Origin: Micromonospora aurantiaca ATCC 27029
GTDB lineage: Bacteria > Actinomycetota > Actinomycetes > Mycobacteriales > Micromonosporaceae
Assembly: GCF_000145235.1 (NCBI RefSeq)
Contig: NC_014391.1
Span: 6,806,501 to 6,870,500, forward strand
Direction of reading: 5' to 3'
DNA: 64,000 nt
Shown: positions 33,894 through 41,974 of the stretch, one piece after another
Layout: each line of letters opens with the position of its first letter
Position numbering within the stretch: position 1 is the stretch's first letter
Made by a program: the position numbers and the translations under genes
Notes under the pieces: generated by a model
Databases searched by the model: none
Seen by the model: the letters and a program-made list of their open reading frames with translations, nothing else
What the model was told of the DNA's origin: nothing

Positions 33894-36800
33894 CGGGTAT
33901 CTGCCGCTGCCAGGCAGCGCATCGCCGCCGCTCGCGCGGCATGGTTAGTGGCGCGCTCGAAGTCGGGGTCTACACCGACAGCACGCACGTGGTGCTCGTG
34001 CAGGAGGGTCCGTAGCACGGTGGTGGGGTCGCGCTGCGGCAGCAGACGCTCGTAGTAGGCCGACAAGGCGTGGTCGCGGGCCCGCCAGGCATCGGCAATG
34101 GCGTCCCCGCCGGGCAGAGCCCGCACGCTGCGGTAGTCGGTGGTGGGGTCGGCCAGCCGGCGGGCCAGGTCAGTGATCGTGCGCTCCGCTGGTGCCGCGG
34201 CTTGTTGGAGGCAGGCCAGCAGGGCGCCGTATCCGGTGTCCGGGTCGGGGGCGAAGGCGGCAGCCAGGCGTGCCATGGACGCTGCGGCGAGCGCTTGCGC
34301 GGGTATGTCGGTCTGCTCGGCGGTGCGGAGTTGAGCGATGGCGGCGGTGGTGTCGGCAGCGAAGACCTCTTCGGCGGCATGTTGGGCGGGGCCGTGGCCG
34401 TAGCGGGCGGGATGCTGGTGGTACGGGGCGAAGATGAGTTGGGCGGGTAGTGCGCGACGGGCGAGGTCGGCGGCGAACTCGGCCAGGATCGCGCAGGCGG
34501 CGGCGTGCGCGGCGGGTTCGTTGAGACGGAGGAACAGGGACAGGCGCTGGTCGGCTTCGACGCGGATGGTGTCGCGGTCCCGTCTGATCCACCAGCGCTG
34601 CAGGCCGAGGCCGGCGAGCCGGTCAGCCAGCCGGGGTAGGTGTGTGGTGAGTAGCTCGTCGAACCGGGCAGGGTTGCCGGCTATCTGCGTGTGGATGAAG
34701 GTGGAGGTGCCAGGCCGGAGCGTGTCACCCGGGGGTGCGGTGACCGGTAGTCGTCGGGCCGGCGGCGCGGTTGGTGTCATCGCGCTGAGGAATTCGGCCG
34801 GGTGGCCTCCGGTCCAGCCGTAGCCGTCTGCGGGGGCGTCTTCGCGGAGTTCGAGCCGTTCGGCGCCGCCCAGTCGGGCGCGCAGGAGAGCACGGTCGAG
34901 CGGACTGTCCAGGTCGAGGGGCAGCTGTAGCTCGTTCTGGCAGGCCACCACGCGGGCGGGCACGCGCCAGCGTCGCCGCCACTCGGTTAGAGCCGCATCC
35001 CACCGGCCCTCGGTGTCGCCTGCGCCGGGTGGCGTGTGGGGCGGTATATCAGCGGCGTTCAGCAGCCAGCGCGCCGGGGCAAGGATGACGCGGCGGTAGC
35101 GGATGCGGGGGATGTAGGGCAGGTTGCGGGCGGCTGCGCCGTGATCGAGGGGGCCGAAGGCGATGCTGCGGGCGTCGGCGACCTCGGCGAGGAACCGGGC
35201 AAGCGGTGGGGTTTGCACGATGGTGTCGAGGGCGTGCGGAATGTGCGGGACGATCCGGCGACCCGTCGGCTGGTGGACGAGGTACATCTGTTCGCTGTCG
35301 GCTGTCACGGCCACGTCGTCCAGGCTGATGTCCGGCCAGTCGGGCTGCTCGGACAGCGGAAGCACGAAGGGCAGGATTCGGCCGACGCGGGTGACGTTCT
35401 GGTTGCGCGGAAGCCGGGGCGGGAACGACACCTGCACCGCCAATTCCTCGTCAGCGTCCCGACCGCGGGTACTGAACGAGGCAGTGACCTGCTCCTGCTC
35501 GGTCGGTTCGAGGAGGTAGGAGAATCTGCCGGCCATGCTTGACGGGGTGCGTGGGGCGCCGGTGACCTGCACCGTGAACTCGCCCCGGTCAATGGCGTCG
35601 GCGGCGGTGGCGTGAACGGCGAAGGCCAGCTCGACTCGGGGCGGCCTGACGGCGGTGTGGTGATCGCCGACCGTGAGCGCCTCGATGTCGGCGTCGGTGA
35701 GGTGGATCTCGCCAGTGTTGTCGAGGATCGCCTGCTGAATCAGCGCCTGCAGGTGCGTGTCGCGTTCGGTGATGACCCGCCAGGCGGGGCGGGCGCGGGG
35801 TGCGCCGAGGTAGCCGGTCGGGTAGCCGAGGCCGGAGTCGGCGAGCAGGTCACGCACGGGTACCAGCGCGCCGGGGCCGTAACGGTCGCGGAAGCGGGCG
35901 TGGTAGTCCAGCCACGCCACCGATCCGAAGGGCTGAGTGCTCAGGCGCAGCAGCAGGTCGACGGCGAGCGCCGCTTCGGCCAGCACCGGCGGCGGGAGGC
36001 TGATCTGTGCGTCGAGGCGCACGTCGATGGCGAGCTGGTGCTCGGCGTTCGGCGCCAGCACGGTCATCGGCTCGGTTACCGCAGCTCGGATGAGCATCGC
36101 CTCCGAGCCGTCCACCTGCGCATCGTGGCGCGCCAGCTCCTGGCGGATCGCGCAGAGCTGGTCGAGACTGGCCGTCACCTGGGGCAGCTCGGCCGCCTCG
36201 GCGCTGTGCAAGGCGTCAATGACGTGGGTCAGGCCGTCCACGGCGGTCATGGGTGGGCGAAGGTTGGTGATGAGGAAGCCTCCATCGATCAGGCCGTGCA
36301 ACATCGCCTCGACGGTGGCGACCGCCACATGAGGCACCTCGTGCATGATCTGTGCGAGGAGCCGATCGAACCGAATCGGCCACGCAGCGACTTGCAGGGC
36401 CAGCCTTACCGCTGCCGTGTTCCTGGTGGACGTCTCACGCAGCATTCCCGGCGTCCGCTGCCCCACCGGCGGCCAGGCGGCGACGATGACGCGGCCATCG
36501 CGCACCACGGCGGCGCTGTCGGCCACCACGAACAGCCGCCGCCGCAGAGCGTGATGCGCCTCCAAGCGGTCAACAACGCACGTGAGCCATTCGCCGTCTA
36601 CCCGTGCCACCGCACGATGCTTGTCTCCGAACGTCGCGGAGGCCGGGCCGACGGTGGCGGTCGTGACGGCGGCGAACAGCCCGAATGGTGTTGTCCGTCG
36701 CTGCCAGCGCAGCAGGTAGCCGCAGGTAGCGAGGACCGCCCGACGCACGGCGGCGGCCGTCGTGCCGGACGCGTCGGCGGCGAGGAGCTGGTCGACGCGG

Positions 36801-37003
36801 CGGGCCAGGTGCGGGCTGGCTATCGAGATGGCGTCCCGGACGTCAGGTCGGCTCCACTGGCCGGCCAGCCAGGCGAGACCGGCCTCGGTGCTCGCCGCAG
36901 GGCCGATGAGGTCCGGCCCGGGTTCGGGACCGAGGTTGCCGGGATCGGTGCTGGCCCGGACCAACGCCGGGCCGACCGGTTCAAAGGTGCGCTGGGGCAG
37001 CAT
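33890..37003 (-). CDS. lanB: LanB lantibiotic dehydratase (class I)
   Basis: 1037 aa. The ATG at 37003 is chosen because the protein then opens 'MLPQRTFEPVGPALVRAS', as LanB proteins do. The N-terminal ~700 residues correspond to the tRNA-Glu-dependent glutamylation domain ('RWQRRTTPFGLFAAVT' is a strong marker). The C-terminal ~280 ('TSTFIHTQIAG', 'RWWIRRDRDTIRVE') correspond to the elimination domain. It dehydrates Ser/Thr in the precursor encoded 94 bp upstream. Coupled to LanC by ATGA. Confidence 0.94.
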   Translation of the reverse strand: MLPQRTFEPVGPALVRASTDPGNLGPEPGPDLIGPAASTEAGLAWLAGQWSRPDVRDAISIASPHLARRVDQLLAADASGTTAAAVRRAVLATCGYLLRWQRRTTPFGLFAAVTTATVGPASATFGDKHRAVARVDGEWLTCVVDRLEAHHALRRRLFVVADSAAVVRDGRVIVAAWPPVGQRTPGMLRETSTRNTAAVRLALQVAAWPIRFDRLLAQIMHEVPHVAVATVEAMLHGLIDGGFLITNLRPPMTAVDGLTHVIDALHSAEAAELPQVTASLDQLCAIRQELARHDAQVDGSEAMLIRAAVTEPMTVLAPNAEHQLAIDVRLDAQISLPPPVLAEAALAVDLLLRLSTQPFGSVAWLDYHARFRDRYGPGALVPVRDLLADSGLGYPTGYLGAPRARPAWRVITERDTHLQALIQQAILDNTGEIHLTDADIEALTVGDHHTAVRPPRVELAFAVHATAADAIDRGEFTVQVTGAPRTPSSMAGRFSYLLEPTEQEQVTASFSTRGRDADEELAVQVSFPPRLPRNQNVTRVGRILPFVLPLSEQPDWPDISLDDVAVTADSEQMYLVHQPTGRRIVPHIPHALDTIVQTPPLARFLAEVADARSIAFGPLDHGAAARNLPYIPRIRYRRVILAPARWLLNAADIPPHTPPGAGDTEGRWDAALTEWRRRWRVPARVVACQNELQLPLDLDSPLDRALLRARLGGAERLELREDAPADGYGWTGGHPAEFLSAMTPTAPPARRLPVTAPPGDTLRPGTSTFIHTQIAGNPARFDELLTTHLPRLADRLAGLGLQRWWIRRDRDTIRVEADQRLSLFLRLNEPAAHAAACAILAEFAADLARRALPAQLIFAPYHQHPARYGHGPAQHAAEEVFAADTTAAIAQLRTAEQTDIPAQALAAASMARLAAAFAPDPDTGYGALLACLQQAAAPAERTITDLARRLADPTTDYRSVRALPGGDAIADAWRARDHALSAYYERLLPQRDPTTVLRTLLHEHHVRAVGVDPDFERATNHAARAAAMRCLAAADTR

Positions 37004-37035
37004 TCGACGCCTCCTGCCGCAGGGAAGGGGGGATG

Positions 37036-37070
37036 GCCGCCGGAGCCCGCGAAGCACGGGCTCCGGCGGC
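37036..37070 (-). terminator. Strong hairpin between precursor and LanB genes
   Basis: Perfect 14-bp arms (GCCGCCGGAGCCCG at 37036-37049, complement at 37057-37070) with a 7-nt loop, 27 bp past the precursor stop. Probably a partial terminator that keeps precursor mRNA in excess. Confidence 0.75.
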
Positions 37071-37096
37071 ACAGAGGTGTTGCGGGGGCCTGGTGG

Positions 37097-37297
37097 TCAG
37101 GCCGGGTCGTACGACGAGGTGGCGCAGGCGCTGGTGTTGCAGGTGCTGCCGCAGCCGTCGCTCGTGCTGCAGGCCATGATCACCAGCGGCGTGGTCGCCT
37201 CGATCACCCGCATGTCGAGCACGAAGTCGTCGTCGGTGACGACCTCGGCGTCGATCGGCGGGGCGTCGAGGACCGCAGTCGGCGGAGCCATCGACAT
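37097..37297 (-). CDS. lanA: FxLD-type lanthipeptide precursor
   Basis: 66 aa from ATG 37297 (alternative starts GTG 37300 and ATG 37291; AAGGAG upstream fits several). An acidic leader carries the FxLD motif (Phe25-Val-Leu-Asp28 in 'TDDDFVLDMRV'). The Ser/Thr/Cys-rich C-terminus has four Cys (43, 49, 53, 58) and about eleven Ser/Thr, including 'STSDGCGSTCNTSAC'. Enough residues for up to four lanthionine rings. An Asp-Gly pair (47-48) is a natural substrate for the methyltransferase encoded next door. The cleavage site is not obvious. Confidence 0.92.
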   Translation of the reverse strand: MSMAPPTAVLDAPPIDAEVVTDDDFVLDMRVIEATTPLVIMACSTSDGCGSTCNTSACATSSYDPA

Positions 37298-37339
37298 CAC
37301 TCTCCTTCCCTACAGGGGTTGTGTGGTGCCACCTGGTCG

Positions 37340-38569
37340 TCAGGACCAGGAGATCGAGATAACGCCGTGCGTCTTGTCCATGACCGCGGCGTCGGCGGGG
37401 ATACGCGTGTGGTCGCTGTCGGAGGGCCAGTAGCCGAAGCGGGGCTCGACGTGGCGCCCGTCGCGATCCCAGGCCCGGATCTGCTCGACCATCGCGGCGG
37501 CGGCTCGCTCGCCGTCGGGGCCGAAGGCGCGGGCCCCGAACTCGAACCCCTCCCCCTCGGTCGCGGGTCGCACCGCCAGGTAGGCGAAGCCCGCGCCGTG
37601 CACGACACCGAAGGGAAACCAACGGCGTTCGGCGGCCAGGTCGGTTCCCTCGTCGGCCGCGACCCGGCAGAACCCGGGCAGGAACCACGCGAACCACAGG
37701 TGCAGATCGGCGAACGACACCCCGTTGCCGATCGTCACACCGGACCACAGCTCGGTGCGCTCCATGGCGAGGACGCCATCGAGCCGGTCCAGCCGGTCAG
37801 GCACATCGGAGTCGAACAACAGCCGGACGTGCCGGCCGTTCGCGTCGGGCAGGAGGAACACCCGGTCCGGGCGCGCGCCGGCACCCTGCATCGGTACGAA
37901 CCCAGCAACCTCCACCGACGCGCTGATGAGGTGATCGCCGTCGCGGCGGAACCCGATCGTCCTCGTCACCGCGTTCATGATCAGCGGCAGGACGATGACG
38001 CCGCCCTCACGGAGCTGGTCGAGCAGGGCGGGGGCGATATCCCACGCCCCGACGGTGACGATGATCGCGTCGAACGGTCCCTCACCGGGCACGCCGTGCT
38101 CGGCATCGGCGACGAGGACCCGCACTCGGCTGCCGTAGCCGTTTTCTTCCAGCAAGGTCGCGGCCCGGTCGGTGACCTCCGGATCGATGTCCACGCTGAC
38201 CACCCGACCCTGCGGCCCGACGATCTCAGCGAGGTACGCGGCGTTCAGCCCACCAGAGCCGACCTCCAACACCGTCATGCCCGCCGCGAGGTCGGCCTGC
38301 TCCAGCATCCGCGCCTGAATGTAGGCCGCGGACACCGACGAGATCGCCACACCGTGCTCGTCGCGCTTGGTCACCACGGAGTTGTCGAAGCCGTAGGCGA
38401 CGTCGAGGTCGGTGTCGGAGGGCATGAACCGCTCGCGCGGCACCCGGCGCACCGCCGCTTCCACCACCTCCGAGGTGATTTTCCCCTGGGCGCGCAGGTC
38501 GCCCACGAGAGCCGCGCGCAGCTCGGCGGCGCGGTCGGCGGCGAATCCTGTGTCGGCTGTCTGGCTCAC
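37340..38569 (-). CDS. Protein-L-isoaspartate-type methyltransferase, FxLD system
   Basis: 409 aa. GTG at 38569 with GAGGAAG upstream. Residues ~30-220 are a PCMT fold ('RVPRERFMPS', 'ISSVSAAYIQARMLEQ', 'TVLEVGSGGLNAAYLA', 'DAIIVTVGAWDIAPALL'). The C-terminal ~190 residues are a distinct domain seen in lanthipeptide-linked members. Relatives such as OlvSA methylate an Asp in the cyclised peptide, leading to aspartimide and isoaspartate. First gene of the operon, 43 bp before the precursor stop. Good confidence for the family; the target Asp is inferred. Confidence 0.9.
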   Translation of the reverse strand: MSQTADTGFAADRAAELRAALVGDLRAQGKITSEVVEAAVRRVPRERFMPSDTDLDVAYGFDNSVVTKRDEHGVAISSVSAAYIQARMLEQADLAAGMTVLEVGSGGLNAAYLAEIVGPQGRVVSVDIDPEVTDRAATLLEENGYGSRVRVLVADAEHGVPGEGPFDAIIVTVGAWDIAPALLDQLREGGVIVLPLIMNAVTRTIGFRRDGDHLISASVEVAGFVPMQGAGARPDRVFLLPDANGRHVRLLFDSDVPDRLDRLDGVLAMERTELWSGVTIGNGVSFADLHLWFAWFLPGFCRVAADEGTDLAAERRWFPFGVVHGAGFAYLAVRPATEGEGFEFGARAFGPDGERAAAAMVEQIRAWDRDGRHVEPRFGYWPSDSDHTRIPADAAVMDKTHGVISISWS

Positions 38570-38919
38570 TCGCTACTTCCTCTTCCTCGAAGCGGGTCGG
38601 TCGGGTCGGGTCGGAACACTGTTTTCCGCTGGCAACGGCCAGGACAGCATCGACGGTGCGGCCAGCGGTGCTATCGGGTCCGGGTGGGCCGGCGGCAGGG
38701 GGACGGGGGTGCCCGCTGCCGCCGGCCCGTGACCGACCATCCCGTGGACACCCCGGTCACGGCGGCCGGTCAGGTAGCCGCCTCGCGGCGACTACGGGTG
38801 AGGGCTGATGGATTTCGGGTCTCCTACAGCCCTGGCCATTTGGAGGCTCAGCGCTCGGCGGGTGGGGAGGCTGAAGTGGCTCAGCGGCTCGCCTCGCCGG
38901 CGCGGCGGGCCTCATTGGT
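38570..38919. other. 350-bp gap with a terminator and the likely lanthipeptide promoter
   Basis: No convincing gene. A 13-bp-arm stem (GGGCCGGCGGCAG at 38686-38698 with its complement at 38716-38728) probably ends the upstream transcript; the promoter of the operon should lie between it and 38570. Confidence 0.55.
38686..38728 (-). terminator. Stem-loop separating the two halves of the cluster
   Basis: Perfect 13-bp arms with a 17-nt loop, about 190 bp after the stop of the 38920-39690 gene on the minus strand. Confidence 0.6.
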
Positions 38920-39690
38920 TCAGGTCCCCTTGTGGGCGTGCACGGCGCGGCGTTCGTACGAGCCGAGGAGCACGCCGGGGTCGGCCATGAGGTCGATGAA
39001 TCGGCCGAGATCGGCGTGGCTGAGTTCGGGCTGGATCAGCAGGGGCCGGAGGTGTTCGGCCGCGTCGGCGAGGATTCGGCAGCCGGGACCGCCGCCGGCC
39101 CAGGTCTCGATGCTTCGGTGGGTGCACACGGTCTTCATGCCGTTGGCGACGAGCAGCTCGGGAACGTCGTTCGGCCAGGTGGCGCGTCCGCCCGGATCGG
39201 TGACGAGCCCGTAGATCCTCGTCACGAGATGCTGAATCAGGTCGGCGTCCTCGCGGTGCGGGCGGCGGAAAACCCGAGAGGGAGTGAAAGGAAGGTCAGC
39301 CAAGATAAGCCAGCCGTCGGGACGCAGCCGGTCGATCATCTGTCGAATCACGGCGTTGGAGTCGGGCAGGGCGCCGTGTAGCCACCGCGCGACGGCGAGG
39401 TCGAAGGTGTCGGCTTCGCCGGGCAGCTCGTCACCGTCGAGGTTGCGCTGGTAGACGTCGATGACGGCGGTCGGAGCGAGATAGCTGGTGTCTTTGTCGA
39501 CCGCGGTGACCCTGCCGCTTGGCCCGACGAGGCGGGCCAGGAGGGCGGTGATCTCGCCGGTGCCGGCGCCGATTTCCAGGATGCGGTGGCCGGGCCGGAT
39601 CTCGAGGCGGTCCAGTTCGTGGCGGATGGTTGGGTCGAGCAGTTCGAGCAGTTGTGGCGGACGCAGCCGGCCGTTGTGGGTTGTCGTCAT
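38920..39690 (-). CDS. Class I SAM-dependent methyltransferase
   Basis: 256 aa. ATG at 39690 (AAGGAG upstream) overlapping the lipoprotein gene stop. SAM motif 'ILEIGAGTGEITALLARLVG' near residues 36-55, 'VTAVDKD' (acidic SAM-binding residue) and 'DTFDLAVARWLHGALPDS' with 'LRPDGWLILADLPF'. Resembles small-molecule methyltransferases of the UbiE/arsenite type. Last gene of a coupled run that begins at 46074, so it probably serves that run and not the lanthipeptide directly. Substrate unknown. Confidence 0.85.
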   Translation of the reverse strand: MTTTHNGRLRPPQLLELLDPTIRHELDRLEIRPGHRILEIGAGTGEITALLARLVGPSGRVTAVDKDTSYLAPTAVIDVYQRNLDGDELPGEADTFDLAVARWLHGALPDSNAVIRQMIDRLRPDGWLILADLPFTPSRVFRRPHREDADLIQHLVTRIYGLVTDPGGRATWPNDVPELLVANGMKTVCTHRSIETWAGGGPGCRILADAAEHLRPLLIQPELSHADLGRFIDLMADPGVLLGSYERRAVHAHKGT

Positions 39691-40781
39691 CCCGATGCTC
39701 CTTGTCGATCCGATTCGCAGGGCGTGTAGGCGAGGGTGAGCACTACCGGGGATGCGCGGGGCATCTCGCGCCGGTCCAGTGGTGGCGGCGGGGGTGCGGT
39801 GGGGTCGACGGGCGGCGGCTCCCACCATCGGCCCGGGGAGTAGGTGCGGGTGAGCAGGAGCAGGTAGGAGCGTGTCCGCCAGCCGGCGGACGTCAGGCGA
39901 GCGTGCTCGTAGGCCAGGACAGCGCCGGTGCTCGGGTGCAGAATGAGCAGGTACCGCTCCCGGCCGTCACCGCTGATCGTGCGGATGCCGATGCCGGAGC
40001 GACCGGCGTGGTCGAGCGTGTCGGGATGCGCGGTCAGGCCGGCGGTGTCGGCGAGGACCCACGCGGTAAGGCCGCGTCGCAGCGGGCCAGGGTTGTGCCA
40101 GGTGTTCAGCGTGGCTAGACCGTCCATGAGCGCCGCGTTCTCGCTACGCCGGGAGGTCTGCAGGTGTGCCTGCGCTAGGAGCCAGTCGGTGCTGTGGTAG
40201 GCCCGGAAGAGGTTCTTGTCGTGGAGCCATCCGGACGGCCAGAAGTCGCGGCGAAGGTTGGGGTGACGGGTCAGGGGTGGGTACCGCTGTGCCAGTTCCG
40301 CGCCGGAGTTGTCGTCGGCGTACCAGCGCACGACGTCGCGCATGCTCGGTTCACCGCCGCTGTTGAACCAGGCACGGTGGTACACCACGTCGTAGGTGCC
40401 CTCGACCGCATCGCAGGTATCCGGGGTGATCCGGGCTGCGAGGTCGAGCAGGACCGGGCGGGCTGGCTGGCCGGACCGCAGCCTCGTCGGCGGTGGAGTG
40501 CGGGTGATCCCGACGAGGTAGCCCTTCGGCATCGGCACGCCGCAGCCGTGTGGCGGTGAGGCCAGTAGCGGGAACTGTCCGCGAGCCGGTGGGGGCACAC
40601 AGCCTACGGCGAGGGCTGCGGCAAGGACAGCCACGACGCTGCGGCTTGTCCGCCGGCTGCCCGCCACGGCGGGTGTCCGAGCCGCCGTCGTGCGCGTGTG
40701 TACGTCGCCGGGCTGGGCACCAGGCGCGGCGGCGACACCCTGACGTGAACGACTCTGGCTGCTATGGGGTACGGAATTCAT
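39687..40781 (-). CDS. Predicted lipoprotein of unknown function
   Basis: 364 aa from ATG 40781; an internal start nearer the signal sequence is possible, since ~45 residues precede it. Hydrophobic stretch and lipobox 'VLAAALAVGC' (Cys ~61), then a large extracellular domain with 'YDVVYHRAWFNSG' and 'GRERYLLILHPSTGAVLAYE'. Similar lipid-anchored proteins accompany peptide or small-molecule clusters in actinobacteria without a known role. ATGA overlap with the methyltransferase gene. Confidence 0.75.
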   Translation of the reverse strand: MNSVPHSSQSRSRQGVAAAPGAQPGDVHTRTTAARTPAVAGSRRTSRSVVAVLAAALAVGCVPPPARGQFPLLASPPHGCGVPMPKGYLVGITRTPPPTRLRSGQPARPVLLDLAARITPDTCDAVEGTYDVVYHRAWFNSGGEPSMRDVVRWYADDNSGAELAQRYPPLTRHPNLRRDFWPSGWLHDKNLFRAYHSTDWLLAQAHLQTSRRSENAALMDGLATLNTWHNPGPLRRGLTAWVLADTAGLTAHPDTLDHAGRSGIGIRTISGDGRERYLLILHPSTGAVLAYEHARLTSAGWRTRSYLLLLTRTYSPGRWWEPPPVDPTAPPPPPLDRREMPRASPVVLTLAYTPCESDRQGASG

Positions 40782-40797
40782 GACGTCCTACCTGGCG

Positions 40798-41928
40798 TCA
40801 ACTCGCCGTGACGGGCGTGCCGAGGCGTGATACGAGCTGCGCGGCCTCGCTGATTGCGGCCTGCTGCTGGGGTGTGAGGGGCTCGGCGGCGTAGCCGGCG
40901 ACGACGGCGGCGAGCGGGTCGGTGACGTGGGTGGTGGTGCCGGCGAGTTCTTCGAGGAACGCGAGGGCGCAGTAGGGGACGTACCAGGGGTTGTATCCGC
41001 CTTCGTGGGCGGCGATGAGCCGGCCGTGGCAGAGCCGGTCGGCCGCGTCGATGAGCAGCCGGGTCATTTCGCGGTAGGAGGCGGCGGTGAGCATTTGCCG
41101 CGCCAGGGGGTCCCATACGTTGGCGTCGAAGCCCGCCGCGAGCAGGATCAGGTCCGGTGCGAAGCGGTCCAGCACCGGCAGGACCACCTGGTGCATCGCG
41201 GACAGGTAGGCGGCGTGGCCGCTGCCGGGCGGTAGGGGCACGTTGAGGGCGTAGCCGGTTCCGTAGCCGGTGCCGTTTTCGTGGGTCCAGCCGGAGTCGG
41301 GTGGGAAGCACCCGGCTTGGTGCAGGCTGATGGTGAGCACGCTCGGGTCGTCGTAGAAGATCGATTGGGTGCCGTTGCCGTGGTGGGCGTCGAAGTCCAC
41401 GACCGCGATGCGGGCCAGTCCGAGTTCGGCTTGGGCGTGGCGGGCGGCGACGGCGATGGAGTTGAACAGGCAGAAGCCCATTCCGGCCTCGGCGGTGGCG
41501 TGGTGTCCGGGCGGGCGTAGCAGGGCGTAGCCGTTGGTGATGTCGCCGTGGACGGCGGCGGTGACGAGTTCGATGAGCCCGCCTGCGGCGAGGCGGGCGA
41601 TGTCGTAGCTGCCGTGCCCGACCGGGGAGAATCCGTCTCCGGCGTCGCCTCCGGCGCGTAGATCGCTTTGGGCCTTGATGTGCTGCACGTGCGCCTCGGT
41701 GTGCACGCGCAGCAGTTCCGCGACGGTGGCCCTGCGAGGCTCGATGCTCATCAGCTCGCCGAGCAGCCCCGAGGCGTGGATCAGCTCGTGGACCCGCCGT
41801 TTGGCCTCGGGATTCTCGATGTGCGCGGCGGGTGGGATACCGGCGGCCGGGTTGGCGGGCAGCAGGCCGGCGCTGGTGCCGGTGTCGTGCCACAGGTACT
41901 CGGGATGGAAGACGTAGCCGGTGGTCAT
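40798..41928 (-). CDS. Histone-deacetylase-fold amidohydrolase (acetylpolyamine amidohydrolase-like)
   Basis: 376 aa. ATG at 41928. All active-site elements are present: 'LLRPPGHHATAEAGMGFC' (His142-His143 dyad), zinc ligands in 'VVDFDAHHGNGT' (Asp180, His182) and 'LLAAGFDANVWDPL' (Asp268). Bacterial members remove acetyl groups from polyamines or other small amines. It lies 46 bp downstream of an amine-forming decarboxylase gene and in the same run as a GNAT, which suggests acetylation and deacetylation of an amine. Substrate unproven. Confidence 0.9.
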   Translation of the reverse strand: MTTGYVFHPEYLWHDTGTSAGLLPANPAAGIPPAAHIENPEAKRRVHELIHASGLLGELMSIEPRRATVAELLRVHTEAHVQHIKAQSDLRAGGDAGDGFSPVGHGSYDIARLAAGGLIELVTAAVHGDITNGYALLRPPGHHATAEAGMGFCLFNSIAVAARHAQAELGLARIAVVDFDAHHGNGTQSIFYDDPSVLTISLHQAGCFPPDSGWTHENGTGYGTGYALNVPLPPGSGHAAYLSAMHQVVLPVLDRFAPDLILLAAGFDANVWDPLARQMLTAASYREMTRLLIDAADRLCHGRLIAAHEGGYNPWYVPYCALAFLEELAGTTTHVTDPLAAVVAGYAAEPLTPQQQAAISEAAQLVSRLGTPVTAS

Positions 41929-41974
41929 GGTGGGTGCCCTTCGTTAGTCGGGGCCGGTGCCGAAGCGGGACGGG

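Noticed and set aside
35612..39214. A 1200-codon open frame on the plus strand, antisense to LanB and its neighbours
   Set aside because: The minus strand encodes clear LanB, precursor and methyltransferase proteins. The plus frame is low-complexity and open only because of GC-rich codon bias.
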